A stretch of 64,000 bases of DNA. It comes from CAIRDP01 sp037138335 (lineage in GTDB: Bacteria > Bacteroidota > Bacteroidia > Bacteroidales > FEN-979). The translations under genes were made by a program, and so were the position numbers. The notes below the pieces were generated by a model. That model worked only from the letters and a program-made list of their open reading frames with translations. It was not told the origin of the DNA and searched no databases. Each line of letters begins with the position of its first letter. Position 1 is the first letter of the stretch. The stretch is from NCBI GenBank assembly GCA_037138335.1, contig JBAXIO010000003.1, positions 265,263 to 329,262 on the forward strand, written 5' to 3'. Below are positions 35,442 through 44,831 of this stretch, in pieces.

Positions 35442-36926
35442 CTAGTTATGCAGGAAGTTCCACACAGGCTTTGACGCAGGTGTATGTTTGCGTGAATATA
35501 CCTTCATTTTCTGGATGATCTCAGGGTGCTGTTCTGCCACGTTGATCTTTTCACCGGGATCTTCTGAAAGATCATAAAGTTCGTACCTTCTCATAGGTTC
35601 CTTTATAAGGTCTTTTCGCACTACTTTCCATTTTCCGGCCCTGATAGCCTGGTTCCCGCCTGTGCTTGTATATTCCCAATAAAGAAATTCGTGCAGGGGA
35701 GGGTTTTTTGCACCATGGAGGGCAGGGGCAAAGGAAATCCCGTCAATATCCTTTGGTAACCCGAGCTGCGCCAGCTGGGCAAGTGTAGGCATGATGTCCC
35801 AGGAAGCATAAGGGACAGAGCATACCTGGCGGGCCATAATCTTCCCCGGCCACCGGGCGATGCAGGGAACCCTGATCCCTCCCTCATAAAGGCTCCCCTT
35901 ACCGCCCCTGAAAGGCCCGTTGCTGTTAAAAAACTGCGGATCGGCCCCTCCAAGGCTGAAAGTGGCCCCGTTATCGCTTGTAAAGATCACACAGGTGTTA
36001 GAATCCAGGTGGCTCTCGGCAAGAGCCTGTAAGATTTTACCTGTCGCATAATCCAGCGCGCCGATCATGGCGGCGTAGGTGGCATGGGGATAAAACACGG
36101 GCAGGTAACCCATTTGCCCGGTGTAGGGACTGTCGTTCATAAGGTCGCGGTATTCCTGCAAATAACTTTCGGGTACCTGCAAAGCCAGGTGGGGCAGGGT
36201 ATAAGCCATCAGCAAAAAGAAAGCAGAATCCGTATTGGATTTGATAAAATGCAGGGCTTCATCGGTGAACAGTTCTTCGGCATATGATGTCCCCCGGTAC
36301 TTTTTATAATTTGCAGGGTCTTTTGGGTTCCCGATCAGCTTTTGCTGGGACGGGATATCGGGATTGCCTGTCAGAAATTTTTCCTTGTTGTACCAAAGAT
36401 AAGCCGGGTAATGGTTATGCGCTTGCCTCTGGCAAAGATAACCGAAGAAAAAATCAAAACCCTGTTCATTAGGGACCCCTGCAGATCCGGGGCCTCCAAG
36501 TCCCCATTTCCCGATACATGCCGTCTTATAGCCTGCTTGCTTAAGCATGCGGGCAATCGTATAAGTATCCGGTTCGAGCGGAGCCTGGCCCATATAATCA
36601 TCCCAGTTCCCGATTTCCATATTGTCTCGGATCTGGGCATGACCCGTGTTCATCCCTGTCATCAGGCAGCAACGTGAAGGTGCGCACACCGTGCTCCCTG
36701 CATAAAAATCGGTGAACCTCATCCCCTCTGAAGCCAGCTTGTCTATATTGGGTGTGCGGATGAACTTTTGCCCGTAACATCCCGTCTCCCCGTAACCAAG
36801 GTCATCGGCCAGGATGATGATGAAATTAGGTCGTTTGTTTACTCTTTTATTTGTCTGTCCGATGGCATTAAGGGTGAAAGCCAGACTTGTCGCAAAAAGA
36901 GCAAGGCCGATCATTAAAGTTCGCAT
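35442..36926 (-). CDS. Exported sulfatase, arylsulfatase A family (S1)
   Basis: Removes sulfate esters, probably from glycans, 494 aa. A signal peptide (1-24) is followed by the metal-binding L-A-D-D-L-G-Y-G motif at about 39-46 and the C81-A-P-S-R85 signature. C81 must be converted to formylglycine for activity. A second conserved motif, G-K-W-G-L-G-G, is near residue 140, and F-T-S-D-N-G-A in the core supplies further metal ligands. The maturase is not in the window. It is convergent with carAB and the glycosidases, which fits breakdown of a sulfated, fucosylated glycan, but the substrate is not shown. Confidence 0.93.
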   Translation of the reverse strand: MRTLMIGLALFATSLAFTLNAIGQTNKRVNKRPNFIIILADDLGYGETGCYGQKFIRTPNIDKLASEGMRFTDFYAGSTVCAPSRCCLMTGMNTGHAQIRDNMEIGNWDDYMGQAPLEPDTYTIARMLKQAGYKTACIGKWGLGGPGSAGVPNEQGFDFFFGYLCQRQAHNHYPAYLWYNKEKFLTGNPDIPSQQKLIGNPKDPANYKKYRGTSYAEELFTDEALHFIKSNTDSAFFLLMAYTLPHLALQVPESYLQEYRDLMNDSPYTGQMGYLPVFYPHATYAAMIGALDYATGKILQALAESHLDSNTCVIFTSDNGATFSLGGADPQFFNSNGPFRGGKGSLYEGGIRVPCIARWPGKIMARQVCSVPYASWDIMPTLAQLAQLGLPKDIDGISFAPALHGAKNPPLHEFLYWEYTSTGGNQAIRAGKWKVVRKDLIKEPMRRYELYDLSEDPGEKINVAEQHPEIIQKMKVYSRKHTPASKPVWNFLHN

Positions 36927-36941
36927 AGGTCAGGCTGAGGG

Positions 36942-36969
36942 TTTGGGATTGCTAAAATACCTATTTTTG
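36942..36969 (+). promoter_or_regulatory. Promoter (TTTG-N16-TATTTTTG) for the LEA-2-like gene
   Basis: TTTG at 36942-36945 and an exact -7 box TATTTTTG at 36962-36969. The box ends only 4 nt before the ATG at 36974, so the transcript would start at or next to the start codon. A near-match (TATTTTAG, minus strand, 36959-36952) could serve the divergent sulfatase. Confidence 0.5.
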
Positions 36970-36973
36970 CTGC

Positions 36974-37588
36974 ATGAAGATAAAGATCATCCAAAAACTG
37001 AAATTACCTTTACTACTCTTGCTGTTGATAACATCCTGTGATGTGACAAAGCAAACCAGGACTGCCATCAATCTTGCAAACTGCGAGTTCAGGCTTGTTT
37101 CGGCTGAGAACATCGTTCTCGCAGGGATCCCCATTGATAACTATACTTCATTGAAAGATCTCGGCGTAGCCGATTTTGCCATGTTCATGGGAGCTCTTGC
37201 CCAGCCTGAACTGCCTTTGTCGCTGAGGCTGAACCTTGAAGTGAAAAATCCAAACCCGGCACCGGCAGGTATAAACAGCTTCGACTATATAATTTTTATT
37301 GATGATATCCAGATGTTACAGGGTTCCTATATGAACCCGATCACGGTCCCCGCCTCTTCATCTTCAATAATACCTGTACAGCTGGATACAGATATTAAAA
37401 AGGCCCTGCAGGGAAAATCCCTTGACGCCATACTGAACTTTGGTTTTAACCTGGCGGGTGTTGGTCATGTACCCACACGGTTCAAAGTAAAACTAAAACC
37501 CAGCATCCTCGTAGGCAGCACCAGCCTGGCCTATCCGGGTTACATAACGGTGAAAACAGAATTTACCGGCGGGGCAGCGGTAAATTAA
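36974..37588 (+). CDS. LEA type 2-like lipoprotein
   Basis: 204 aa. A signal peptide ends in a lipobox (L-L-I-T-S-C, Cys near residue 22), so it is a lipid-anchored envelope protein. The rest is a single beta-sandwich of the LEA-2/water-stress type: conserved L-R-L-N-L-E-V-K-N-P-N-P, then a hydrophobic strand, and S-S-S-S-I-I-P-V-Q-L-D-T-D. In plants and bacteria such domains are linked to desiccation stress. The bacterial function is unproven. It stands alone, divergent from the sulfatase and convergent with nhaA. Confidence 0.75.
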   Translation: MKIKIIQKLKLPLLLLLLITSCDVTKQTRTAINLANCEFRLVSAENIVLAGIPIDNYTSLKDLGVADFAMFMGALAQPELPLSLRLNLEVKNPNPAPAGINSFDYIIFIDDIQMLQGSYMNPITVPASSSSIIPVQLDTDIKKALQGKSLDAILNFGFNLAGVGHVPTRFKVKLKPSILVGSTSLAYPGYITVKTEFTGGAAVN

Positions 37589-37622
37589 AACCTGCCTTTG
37601 CTTAAAAACTTATTCGTGAGCT

Positions 37623-38765
37623 TTACTTTTTCACGGGCAGTAAGTACAGCACACCCATCCCTAAGAGTGCCGACAGTGTTGAACCTGCGAGGATCGCAAG
37701 TTTTGAAAGGTCAAGAACAGCCGGCTCCTTGTATGACAATCCTGCGATGAAGATCGACATAGTAAAACCTATACCGGCCAGTAAGCCTGTTCCTGCAAGA
37801 TGTTTCCAATCGGTTCCTTTGGGGAGCGAAGATATTTTCATTTTTACGCCTATCCAGGAGAAGAGCATGATCCCGAGGGGTTTCCCTGCAAGGAGGCCAA
37901 GGATGATACCGGCTGTGAGCCCGCTGAAAATCCTTGTTGGATCAAACTGAAGCGGGATTGCAGTGTTCGCCAGTGCAAACAGTGGGAGAATCCAGTAGTT
38001 TACCGGGCGGTGAAGGCTTATTTCCAGATGATGGGCCATTCCCCTGGGGATGAACATGGCTGCAACCACACCTGCAATGGTGGGGTGGACCCCCGATCTC
38101 AGGATGAAATACCATAATCCGAGGGCCGGGATGATGTATAGTAACCACAATCTCACTTTTAACCTGTTCAGCAGGAAGAGGACCATGATAAAGATAACGG
38201 CATACATCAGCATCATGAGATGAAGCGTACTGGTATAAAACGTGGCTATGATCACAATGGCTCCCAGGTCATCGATGATAGCCAGGGCGGTCAGAAATAT
38301 TTTGAGCGATAAAGGAGCCCTTTTACCCATTAATGAAAGTATCCCCAGTGAAAAAGCAATGTCGGTGGCAGTGGGGATGGCCCAGCCGTTCAGATGTTCT
38401 TTTGAGCCCGAATTGAAAATGAAAAAGATCAAAGCAGGGAAAATCATTCCCCCCAGGGCTGCCATTACAGGAAGAATAGCTTTCTCTTTTACAGCCAGTT
38501 CCCCAACCATGAGCTCCCTCTTTATTTCCAGGCCTATAAGAAAGAAAAACACGGCCATCAGCCCGTCGTTGATCCAGTGAAGAACACTCTCATGGAGAAA
38601 ATCAAAACCAATTTCAATATGCCACAGGCTGAGATAGGAAGCGGCCCTTGTGGAATTGCTTAAGGCAAGTGAGACGACTGTTGCCAGGATCAGCAGCAGG
38701 CCCGATAGTTTCCCGCTTTCTGCAAGATCTTTAAATGGATCGCGAAGGATCTTTACTACCCTCAT
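37623..38765 (-). CDS. nhaA: Na+/H+ antiporter NhaA
   Basis: Inner-membrane antiporter exchanging internal Na+ for external protons, 380 aa with about 12 helices. The paired Asp residues of the ion site are visible in A-I-I-D-D-L-G-A-I-V. The T-D-I-A-F-S-L-G and F-F-L-I-G-L-E-I-K-R-E motifs are also typical. Its ATG lies one base after the stop of the upstream beta-propeller phosphoesterase gene, so they are almost certainly co-translated. Confidence 0.95.
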   Translation of the reverse strand: MRVVKILRDPFKDLAESGKLSGLLLILATVVSLALSNSTRAASYLSLWHIEIGFDFLHESVLHWINDGLMAVFFFLIGLEIKRELMVGELAVKEKAILPVMAALGGMIFPALIFFIFNSGSKEHLNGWAIPTATDIAFSLGILSLMGKRAPLSLKIFLTALAIIDDLGAIVIIATFYTSTLHLMMLMYAVIFIMVLFLLNRLKVRLWLLYIIPALGLWYFILRSGVHPTIAGVVAAMFIPRGMAHHLEISLHRPVNYWILPLFALANTAIPLQFDPTRIFSGLTAGIILGLLAGKPLGIMLFSWIGVKMKISSLPKGTDWKHLAGTGLLAGIGFTMSIFIAGLSYKEPAVLDLSKLAILAGSTLSALLGMGVLYLLPVKK

Positions 38766-38766
38766 G

Positions 38767-41190
38767 TTAATCCTCCTCCTTTGCTGTTGGTTTTACAAAT
38801 GCCGACCTCACAGGGGCGGGATAAGGCACATCCCCACCCTTTACCGCAAACCATAGTACTTTATTTAAAAGGTCTTCCGGGGCACGGTCCTCTTTGCTGA
38901 AATCAAACTCATCGCTTATCTTCTGCCATTGATTAAGGGATATATTCCTTTCATTGAGGTCGACAAAGGGCCCGAGTGTCTGAAACCTGTAAAGCCTGGG
39001 AATGTTCATGAAGCAACGCCACATCGGCATGGCAGCTGCATCATACTGGCTCATGGGAGGGAGCCCAAGGATAAGTTCGATGGTTCTTAACACCGATGAC
39101 GTAGTATAAGGCGTGTGATCAACGAAATTGCGTTTTACATAACCGCCGGCAAGATAAGCAGTGCTGCGGTGAGCATCAACATGATCTGGCCCGTTTTGTG
39201 CATCATCTTCGACGATGAAGATAGCACATTCGTTCCAGATGTTTGACCTGGAAAGGTGTTCAACTAACCTTCCCACTGCAAAATCGTTATCTGCCACCTG
39301 GGCATAAGGGGTGGGCATGCCTGCTTTGAGGCCCTGGGTGTGGTCGTTAATAAACCTGATAGTGTTAAGCCTGGGAACCTGGTTTATCCTCACCAGGGAA
39401 TCAAAATCTTTTTTCCATTGCCTGTAACGCATGGTATCCATAACATTCTGGTCCCAGCTGGTGAAAAATTTGCAATAGTGATTTTTCAGGACCGGGATAT
39501 TTGGTTTATAATTATCGGCGAACTCACCATAAGTGCGGTATGAAACCCCGCTCCGTGCGCAGAAGTCCCAGATAAAACCATCCTTGTTGTTGGCAATTTC
39601 CCTGTTCCCTTCCGCATCGTAATTACCACCCCTTCCCCCGTAACTGCTCGGCCAGGTTTTTTCAAGGTAATCAGTTGCGTAAGCCCCCATACTCCAATTA
39701 TGGCCGTCGGCACTGACTTCCCCGTCTACATAGAAATTGTCAAGCAGTACAAAATCCTTAACGAACCTGTGCTGGTTGGGAGTGATCTCTTTGCCGAAAA
39801 GTACAAGGGAGGTGTCTCCATTTCCTTCTGCAACATCACCCAATATCTGGTCATATGTCCTGTTCTCCTTGATCACATAAAATACATACTTGATGGGGGA
39901 TTGTTGCCCTGGTTTCTCAGGGATTGGATTAGAAACTTCAGTGATGTTATATGTTTTATCCTTGATGTAGGGTGTGTTTTTCATTACCATGACGGAGTAA
40001 GCGGCCAGGTCTTTCTCATCCGGCTCAGCCAGAATGCTCATGCTTCCCCTGAACAGACCGGCTATGTATTGAACTTTCCCGGGCCTGTGGTTATCGCCCT
40101 TCTGTTTGATTACTTTCTCGGAATATCCTGTTGGATTCGGGCCGTTTGGATTTGGCAGGGAGTTAAAGCCTTTGCCGTTTGTTATCCAAAGTTGGCCGTT
40201 GACCACGCGTACGCAGGTCGGGTACCAGCCGGTTGGGATAAACCCTTTGCTGAAACTGTTTCCGGGAGTTGAAACATCAAACACAGCAAGGCAGTTGTTA
40301 TCGGCATTGGCAACATACAGGGTTTCCCCGTCGGCACTCATGGCCACACTGTTGGTAGTGCTACCTGCAGGGGAGTTCGGAAACAAGGCAGCGTTCAGTG
40401 TTTCAATGACTTTCCCTGAAGGAAGGTCGATGCAGGATACGGAATTATCGTTTGAATTGGCAACGTAAAGGTACTTCCTGTTTTTATGAAGGCAGATGTC
40501 GTTTGGATTGCTTCCAACCTTGACTGAAGTTGTGAATTTCCTGGTTTCAGTATTGAAAACCATGACCTTCCCGCAACCCCAGCAGCTGATATACAGGTAC
40601 CGGCTGTCGGATGACAGCAGGCAGGTATAGGCTTCCCCTTCAAGGGGGAACCGGCCCAGGACCTTTCTTTTTTTCAGGTCAATGATATAGAGGGAGTTGT
40701 TCTCTTTTGTAACAACGTAGAGCAGGTTTTTTTCGTCATCCAGGGCAATGCCTGCCGGGGAGATCTTTTCAGGCCACGGTTTCCCAAGAACCAGGGTGTC
40801 GGAAACAGCCAGTTTATTGTTCTTTATCGAATACTTCAGAATAATGTTTGCATTCCCTCCTGAAACGTAAAGGTTCTGTTCATCCTTTGAAAATACCAGG
40901 CCTAACCAGGCTTCTTTGATGACAATGGTGTCAAGGACCTTCCGTTCACGGGCATCAATTAGGTATACCGACTGGTCGCTTTGCCCGTTGTTGGTTACTG
41001 CTATCAGCCGGCCTGAAGCCGAAACCGCTATGTTCAGGGGTAAGTCCCCGAGACGGAAACTTTCTCCCACCCGGGTTATCTGCCAACCGTTTGGCAAGGT
41101 AATGTGCTGATAATCATTTTGGTTCTGGCCTGATACCTTTGATAATGCAAGGATCATAAAAAAAGCCGCTAGCAATCTGCAATGTTTCAT
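38767..41190 (-). CDS. YncE-like beta-propeller/phosphoesterase fusion protein
   Basis: 807 aa from the ATG at 41190; an in-frame TTG at 41211 would lie at the predicted transcription start and is rejected. A signal peptide (about 1-22) is followed by a propeller of YVTN/YncE-type repeats (about 30-390, recurring L-Y-V-A-N and D-N-N/S-V motifs). A C-terminal phosphoesterase domain of the alkaline/acid phosphatase superfamily (PF04185 type, about 420-805) has K-E-N-R-T-Y-D-Q-I-L-G, D-G-E-V-S-A-D-G-H-N-W and I-V-E-D-D-A-Q-N-G-P-D-H-V-D-A-H metal-site motifs. It is exported, with substrate unknown. nhaA follows after one base. Confidence 0.88.
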   Translation of the reverse strand: MKHCRLLAAFFMILALSKVSGQNQNDYQHITLPNGWQITRVGESFRLGDLPLNIAVSASGRLIAVTNNGQSDQSVYLIDARERKVLDTIVIKEAWLGLVFSKDEQNLYVSGGNANIILKYSIKNNKLAVSDTLVLGKPWPEKISPAGIALDDEKNLLYVVTKENNSLYIIDLKKRKVLGRFPLEGEAYTCLLSSDSRYLYISCWGCGKVMVFNTETRKFTTSVKVGSNPNDICLHKNRKYLYVANSNDNSVSCIDLPSGKVIETLNAALFPNSPAGSTTNSVAMSADGETLYVANADNNCLAVFDVSTPGNSFSKGFIPTGWYPTCVRVVNGQLWITNGKGFNSLPNPNGPNPTGYSEKVIKQKGDNHRPGKVQYIAGLFRGSMSILAEPDEKDLAAYSVMVMKNTPYIKDKTYNITEVSNPIPEKPGQQSPIKYVFYVIKENRTYDQILGDVAEGNGDTSLVLFGKEITPNQHRFVKDFVLLDNFYVDGEVSADGHNWSMGAYATDYLEKTWPSSYGGRGGNYDAEGNREIANNKDGFIWDFCARSGVSYRTYGEFADNYKPNIPVLKNHYCKFFTSWDQNVMDTMRYRQWKKDFDSLVRINQVPRLNTIRFINDHTQGLKAGMPTPYAQVADNDFAVGRLVEHLSRSNIWNECAIFIVEDDAQNGPDHVDAHRSTAYLAGGYVKRNFVDHTPYTTSSVLRTIELILGLPPMSQYDAAAMPMWRCFMNIPRLYRFQTLGPFVDLNERNISLNQWQKISDEFDFSKEDRAPEDLLNKVLWFAVKGGDVPYPAPVRSAFVKPTAKEED

Positions 41191-41215
41191 GGGAGAAAAA
41201 GTCTTTTTCAATGAT

Positions 41216-41223
41216 CAAAAATA
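41216..41223 (-). promoter_or_regulatory. -7 box (TATTTTTG) for the phosphoesterase-nhaA pair
   Basis: Exact TAnnTTTG match on the minus strand, 25 nt upstream of the ATG at 41190. It supports that start over an upstream TTG. No clear -33 TTTG was seen. Confidence 0.5.
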
Positions 41224-41282
41224 CGATTTTCAGGGAGAAAAAGGATCCGCTTTTGTTATATGGTCATTTCCCTGCATTTTCG

Positions 41283-41290
41283 TATCTTTG
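41283..41290 (+). promoter_or_regulatory. -7 box (TATCTTTG) for guaB
   Basis: Exact TAnnTTTG match 19 nt before the guaB ATG at 41310. The closest upstream TTTG (41252-41255) is 27 nt away, longer than usual. It rules out in-frame starts upstream of it. Confidence 0.55.
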
Positions 41291-41309
41291 CGCTTTTATT
41301 TTGAGGCCT

Positions 41310-42776
41310 ATGTTGACAGATTCAAATAAATTCCTGGGTGAAGGGTTGACTTACGATGATGTGCTCCTGATCCCGGCCTATTCAGAGGTGCTCCCGAGGG
41401 AGGTTGACATCTCAACATTTTTATCAAGAAATATCCGTCTGAACATCCCTATTGTTTCCGCTGCGATGGACACCGTAACCGAGTCGGGTATGGCTATCGC
41501 CATGGCGCAGGAAGGGGGCATAGGCGTTTTGCATAAAAACATGTCGATTGAATCCCAGGCCTTGCAGGTGAGGAAGGTAAAACGTGCCGAGAACGGTATG
41601 ATCCTTGACCCCGTGACCTTGCATGCTTCCGCCCTGGTTGGGGATGCGCTCGCCATGATGAAGGAACATTCGATTGGCGGCATACCTGTTGTGAATGATC
41701 GTGAAGAGCTTGTAGGGATCGTAACAAACCGCGACCTTCGCTTTGAACGTGAGATGTCGCGCCCCGTAACTGAAGTGATGACCCATAAGGTCGTCACAAT
41801 CAGCGAGTTCATGAATTTTGAGAAAGCTGAACAGATACTCCAGGAATTCAAGATAGAAAAGCTTCCTGTGATCGATAAAAACAACAGGCTGGTCGGCCTG
41901 ATAACATATAAAGACATCATTAAAATTAAAGCCAGGCCGAATGCCTGTAAAGACAGCCTCGGGCGGCTGCGCGTAGCCGCCGCCGTAGGCATCGCCTCCG
42001 ACACCCTTGAACGCGCAGCCGCCCTCGTCAGGGAAGGCGTCGATGCTATCGTGATCGACACGGCCCATGGCCACACGAAAAATGTAATCGACATCGCTAA
42101 AAAAGTAAAAGCAGCCTACCCAAATATCGATATGGTTGTTGGGAACATCGGCACAGGTGAAGCTGCCAAAGACCTTGCAAAAGCAGGAGCCGACGCGGTA
42201 AAGGTTGGTATCGGTCCCGGCTCAATCTGCACCACCAGGATCATAGCAGGTATCGGCATCCCCCAGCTCACTGCCGTGTACCAGGTGGCCCAGGCACTTA
42301 AAGGAAGCGGGATCCCGGTCATCGCCGATGGCGGTATACGATATACCGGCGATATCGTCAAAGCACTGGCCGCCGGAGCACACTCCATTATGGCCGGCTC
42401 CCTGTTTGCAGGGGTTGATGAATCCCCCGGCGAAACAATCATCTTCGAAGGCCGTAAATTTAAAACCTACCGCGGCATGGGCTCGATAGAAGCTATGCAG
42501 CATGGCTCCAAAGACCGCTACTTCCAGGATATGGAAGACGATATCAAAAAACTGGTGCCCGAAGGTATCGTAGGCAGGGTGCCCTATAAAGGCTCCCTGT
42601 CGGAAGTCATATACCAGATGGTGGGCGGTCTCCGTTCCGGCATGGGATACACCGGCTCAGCCAATATGGATGCCCTCCAGAAAGCCAGGTTTATCAAGAT
42701 AACATCAGCCGGCGTCACCGAAAGCCACCCCCATGATGTCACCATCATCAGCGAAGCACCAAATTACAGCCGTTAA
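41310..42776 (+). CDS. guaB: Inosine-5'-monophosphate dehydrogenase
   Basis: Oxidises IMP to XMP, the rate-limiting step of GMP synthesis, 488 aa. The barrel opens with F-L-G-E-G-L-T-Y-D-D-V-L-L-I-P. Two CBS domains (about 95-205) are inserted in it. The catalytic loop G-P-G-S-I-C-T-T-R holds the active Cys near residue 306, and the flap has K-T-Y-R-G-M-G-S-I-E-A-M. The start at 41310 gives the family N-terminus and lies just after the -7 box. It leads a plus-strand run; the foldase genes begin 55 nt downstream. Confidence 0.97.
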   Translation: MLTDSNKFLGEGLTYDDVLLIPAYSEVLPREVDISTFLSRNIRLNIPIVSAAMDTVTESGMAIAMAQEGGIGVLHKNMSIESQALQVRKVKRAENGMILDPVTLHASALVGDALAMMKEHSIGGIPVVNDREELVGIVTNRDLRFEREMSRPVTEVMTHKVVTISEFMNFEKAEQILQEFKIEKLPVIDKNNRLVGLITYKDIIKIKARPNACKDSLGRLRVAAAVGIASDTLERAAALVREGVDAIVIDTAHGHTKNVIDIAKKVKAAYPNIDMVVGNIGTGEAAKDLAKAGADAVKVGIGPGSICTTRIIAGIGIPQLTAVYQVAQALKGSGIPVIADGGIRYTGDIVKALAAGAHSIMAGSLFAGVDESPGETIIFEGRKFKTYRGMGSIEAMQHGSKDRYFQDMEDDIKKLVPEGIVGRVPYKGSLSEVIYQMVGGLRSGMGYTGSANMDALQKARFIKITSAGVTESHPHDVTIISEAPNYSR

Positions 42777-42831
42777 TAATGTTTTCCGAAAATTTACGTT
42801 AGTAAAAAAGAACAAATTAAATATAAATACT

Positions 42832-44817
42832 ATGAGCTTGAAATTATCAGGATTATTGCTTCTACTTGTCTTGGTTTTTAATGTATCTGCCCAGGTTGAA
42901 AACAACATTACACTGATGACTATCGCCGGGAGACCTGTCACCGTAGGCGAATTCATGTCGATCTACCAGAAAAACAACGTAAAGGGCGAAACCATCGACA
43001 AAAAATCCATGGATGAATACCTTGAACTCTTTATTAATTTCAAACTTAAAGTCCTGCAGGCCGAAGAACTGGGCCTTGATACCGTCTCCTCTTTTATCAA
43101 GGAACTCGAAGGCTACCGCGACCAGCTTGCCAAACCCTATTTTACCGATGAGGCAACAATGAACCATCTAGTGCAGGAAGCTTATGAACGTAAACAACTT
43201 GACCTAAGGGCAAGCCATATCTATTTCAGGGTCAAACCCGACGCCACTTCACAGGACACCCTTAATGCTTTCAACAAGGCCGTGGAAGCCCGCGACAAGA
43301 TCATTAAAGGTGAACAGTTCGACAATGTGGTCATGGAATATTCCGAAGACCCATCAGCTAAAGACAGGGAAGCAACAGCCCAGCACCCGTTCATGAAAGG
43401 GAACAGGGGTGACCTCGGCTATTTTACAGTATTCGATATGGTCTATCCCTTTGAAACCGCTGCCTACAATACCGAGGTGGGGCAGATCTCCAAACCCATC
43501 AGGACCGACTACGGTTTTCATATCATTAAAGTTACCGACAGGGTCACCGCACTTGGCGATTTCGTGGTAGCCCATCTATTCCTAAGTATCCCCAAAGGCG
43601 CCAATTCGGCCGACTCGGCCAGGGTGAAAGTAAGGATAGATTCCCTCTATGCACTGCTTAAATCAGGTGCAAAATTCGAAGACCTTGTAAAAATGAATTC
43701 CGATGATAAAGGATCGGCCCCTAAAGGGGGAGTCCTCCCAAAACGAGGCGTGAACAGGCTGATGCCGGAATTTATTGCCGCAATCTCTAAAATCAGGAAT
43801 GTAGGGGATTTTTCAGAACCGGTCCAAACTCCCGGCTACGGCTGGCATATTGTTAAACTGGTGGAACGCAAACCCTTTGGGACTTTCGACGAAGAAAAAG
43901 CTGATCTGAAGCAGAGAATCATGAAAGACAGCCGCTCCCAGGAGATCAACGATGCAGTCATCTCCCGCATCAAGAAAGAATATGGCTTTACCGAGAATGC
44001 CAAAGCCATAGATGACTTTTACACACTGGTAACCGACAGTATTTTCGAAGGAAAATGGGATGCTTCCCGGGCCCTTGAAAAATCCCAGACAATGTTCAAA
44101 ATAGGGACAGCAACTTTCACACAAAGGGAGTTTGCCCGGTATCTTCAGTCAAAGCAAAAAAAAGGGGAGAAAAAAGACATCCGCCTTTATGTGAACACAA
44201 TGTATACCGATTTTGTCAACGAAAACATTCTTAACTATGAGAATGGATTCCTTGAACAAAAATATCCCGACTTCAGGGCACTGATGAAAGAATACCGCGA
44301 CGGGATACTGCTCTTCGACCTTACCGATCAGAAAGTCTGGTCCAAAGCAATTAAAGATACTACCGGCCTCCAGGAATTTTATCAGAAAAATAAATTCAAC
44401 TATATGTGGGGCCAGCGTGTTGAAGCCAGCATCTTTACACTGAAAAATCCGGCCATGGCTGAAAAAGTGAAAAACTTTATTAAAAGCGGACTGGCTGAGA
44501 ATGATATCCTGAAAGAAGTCAATTCAGATACCTTAAAGGTCCTTTCTGTTGAAACAGGGAAGTTCTCCAGAAAAGACAATTCCATTATTGATACGATAGT
44601 TTGGGCGCCGGGGATATCCAAGGATATCACTGTTAAGGGAGGCATCGTTTTTGTCAACATCAAACGTGTTCTCAAACCGGAGCCAAAAAACCTGAACGAG
44701 GCCAGGGGCCTGATCACTGCCGATTATCAGAATTACCTTGAAAAGGACTGGATCCGCTACCTCAGGTCTAAATATCCTGTTGTGGTGAACCGCGAAGTCC
44801 TTTCAAAAATTAAATAA
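42832..44817 (+). CDS. Periplasmic peptidyl-prolyl isomerase with two parvulin domains
   Basis: 661 aa from the ATG at 42832, which begins a clear signal peptide (cleaved after about A-Q, residue 21). A helical SurA-like N-terminal region (about 25-120) precedes two parvulin domains. The first (about 125-245) has H-I-Y-F, S-E-D-P-S-A, G-D-L-G-Y-F and Y-G-F-H-I-I-K-V. The second (about 248-365) has S-D-D-K-G-S-A, G-G-V-L-P and Y-G-W-H-I-V-K-L. A long C-terminal part of unknown role follows. Probably chaperones outer-membrane proteins. First of three consecutive foldase-type genes. Confidence 0.9.
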   Translation: MSLKLSGLLLLLVLVFNVSAQVENNITLMTIAGRPVTVGEFMSIYQKNNVKGETIDKKSMDEYLELFINFKLKVLQAEELGLDTVSSFIKELEGYRDQLAKPYFTDEATMNHLVQEAYERKQLDLRASHIYFRVKPDATSQDTLNAFNKAVEARDKIIKGEQFDNVVMEYSEDPSAKDREATAQHPFMKGNRGDLGYFTVFDMVYPFETAAYNTEVGQISKPIRTDYGFHIIKVTDRVTALGDFVVAHLFLSIPKGANSADSARVKVRIDSLYALLKSGAKFEDLVKMNSDDKGSAPKGGVLPKRGVNRLMPEFIAAISKIRNVGDFSEPVQTPGYGWHIVKLVERKPFGTFDEEKADLKQRIMKDSRSQEINDAVISRIKKEYGFTENAKAIDDFYTLVTDSIFEGKWDASRALEKSQTMFKIGTATFTQREFARYLQSKQKKGEKKDIRLYVNTMYTDFVNENILNYENGFLEQKYPDFRALMKEYRDGILLFDLTDQKVWSKAIKDTTGLQEFYQKNKFNYMWGQRVEASIFTLKNPAMAEKVKNFIKSGLAENDILKEVNSDTLKVLSVETGKFSRKDNSIIDTIVWAPGISKDITVKGGIVFVNIKRVLKPEPKNLNEARGLITADYQNYLEKDWIRYLRSKYPVVVNREVLSKIK

Positions 44818-44831
44818 TCCACCACAATACC

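Noticed and set aside
36598..36780. Small minus-strand frame within the sulfatase gene
   Set aside because: It overlaps the formylglycine-site region of the sulfatase in another frame and has no independent support.
41378..42094. Two long minus-strand frames opposite guaB
   Set aside because: Both lie wholly within guaB and have unlikely composition (Ser/Arg- or Tyr/His-rich).
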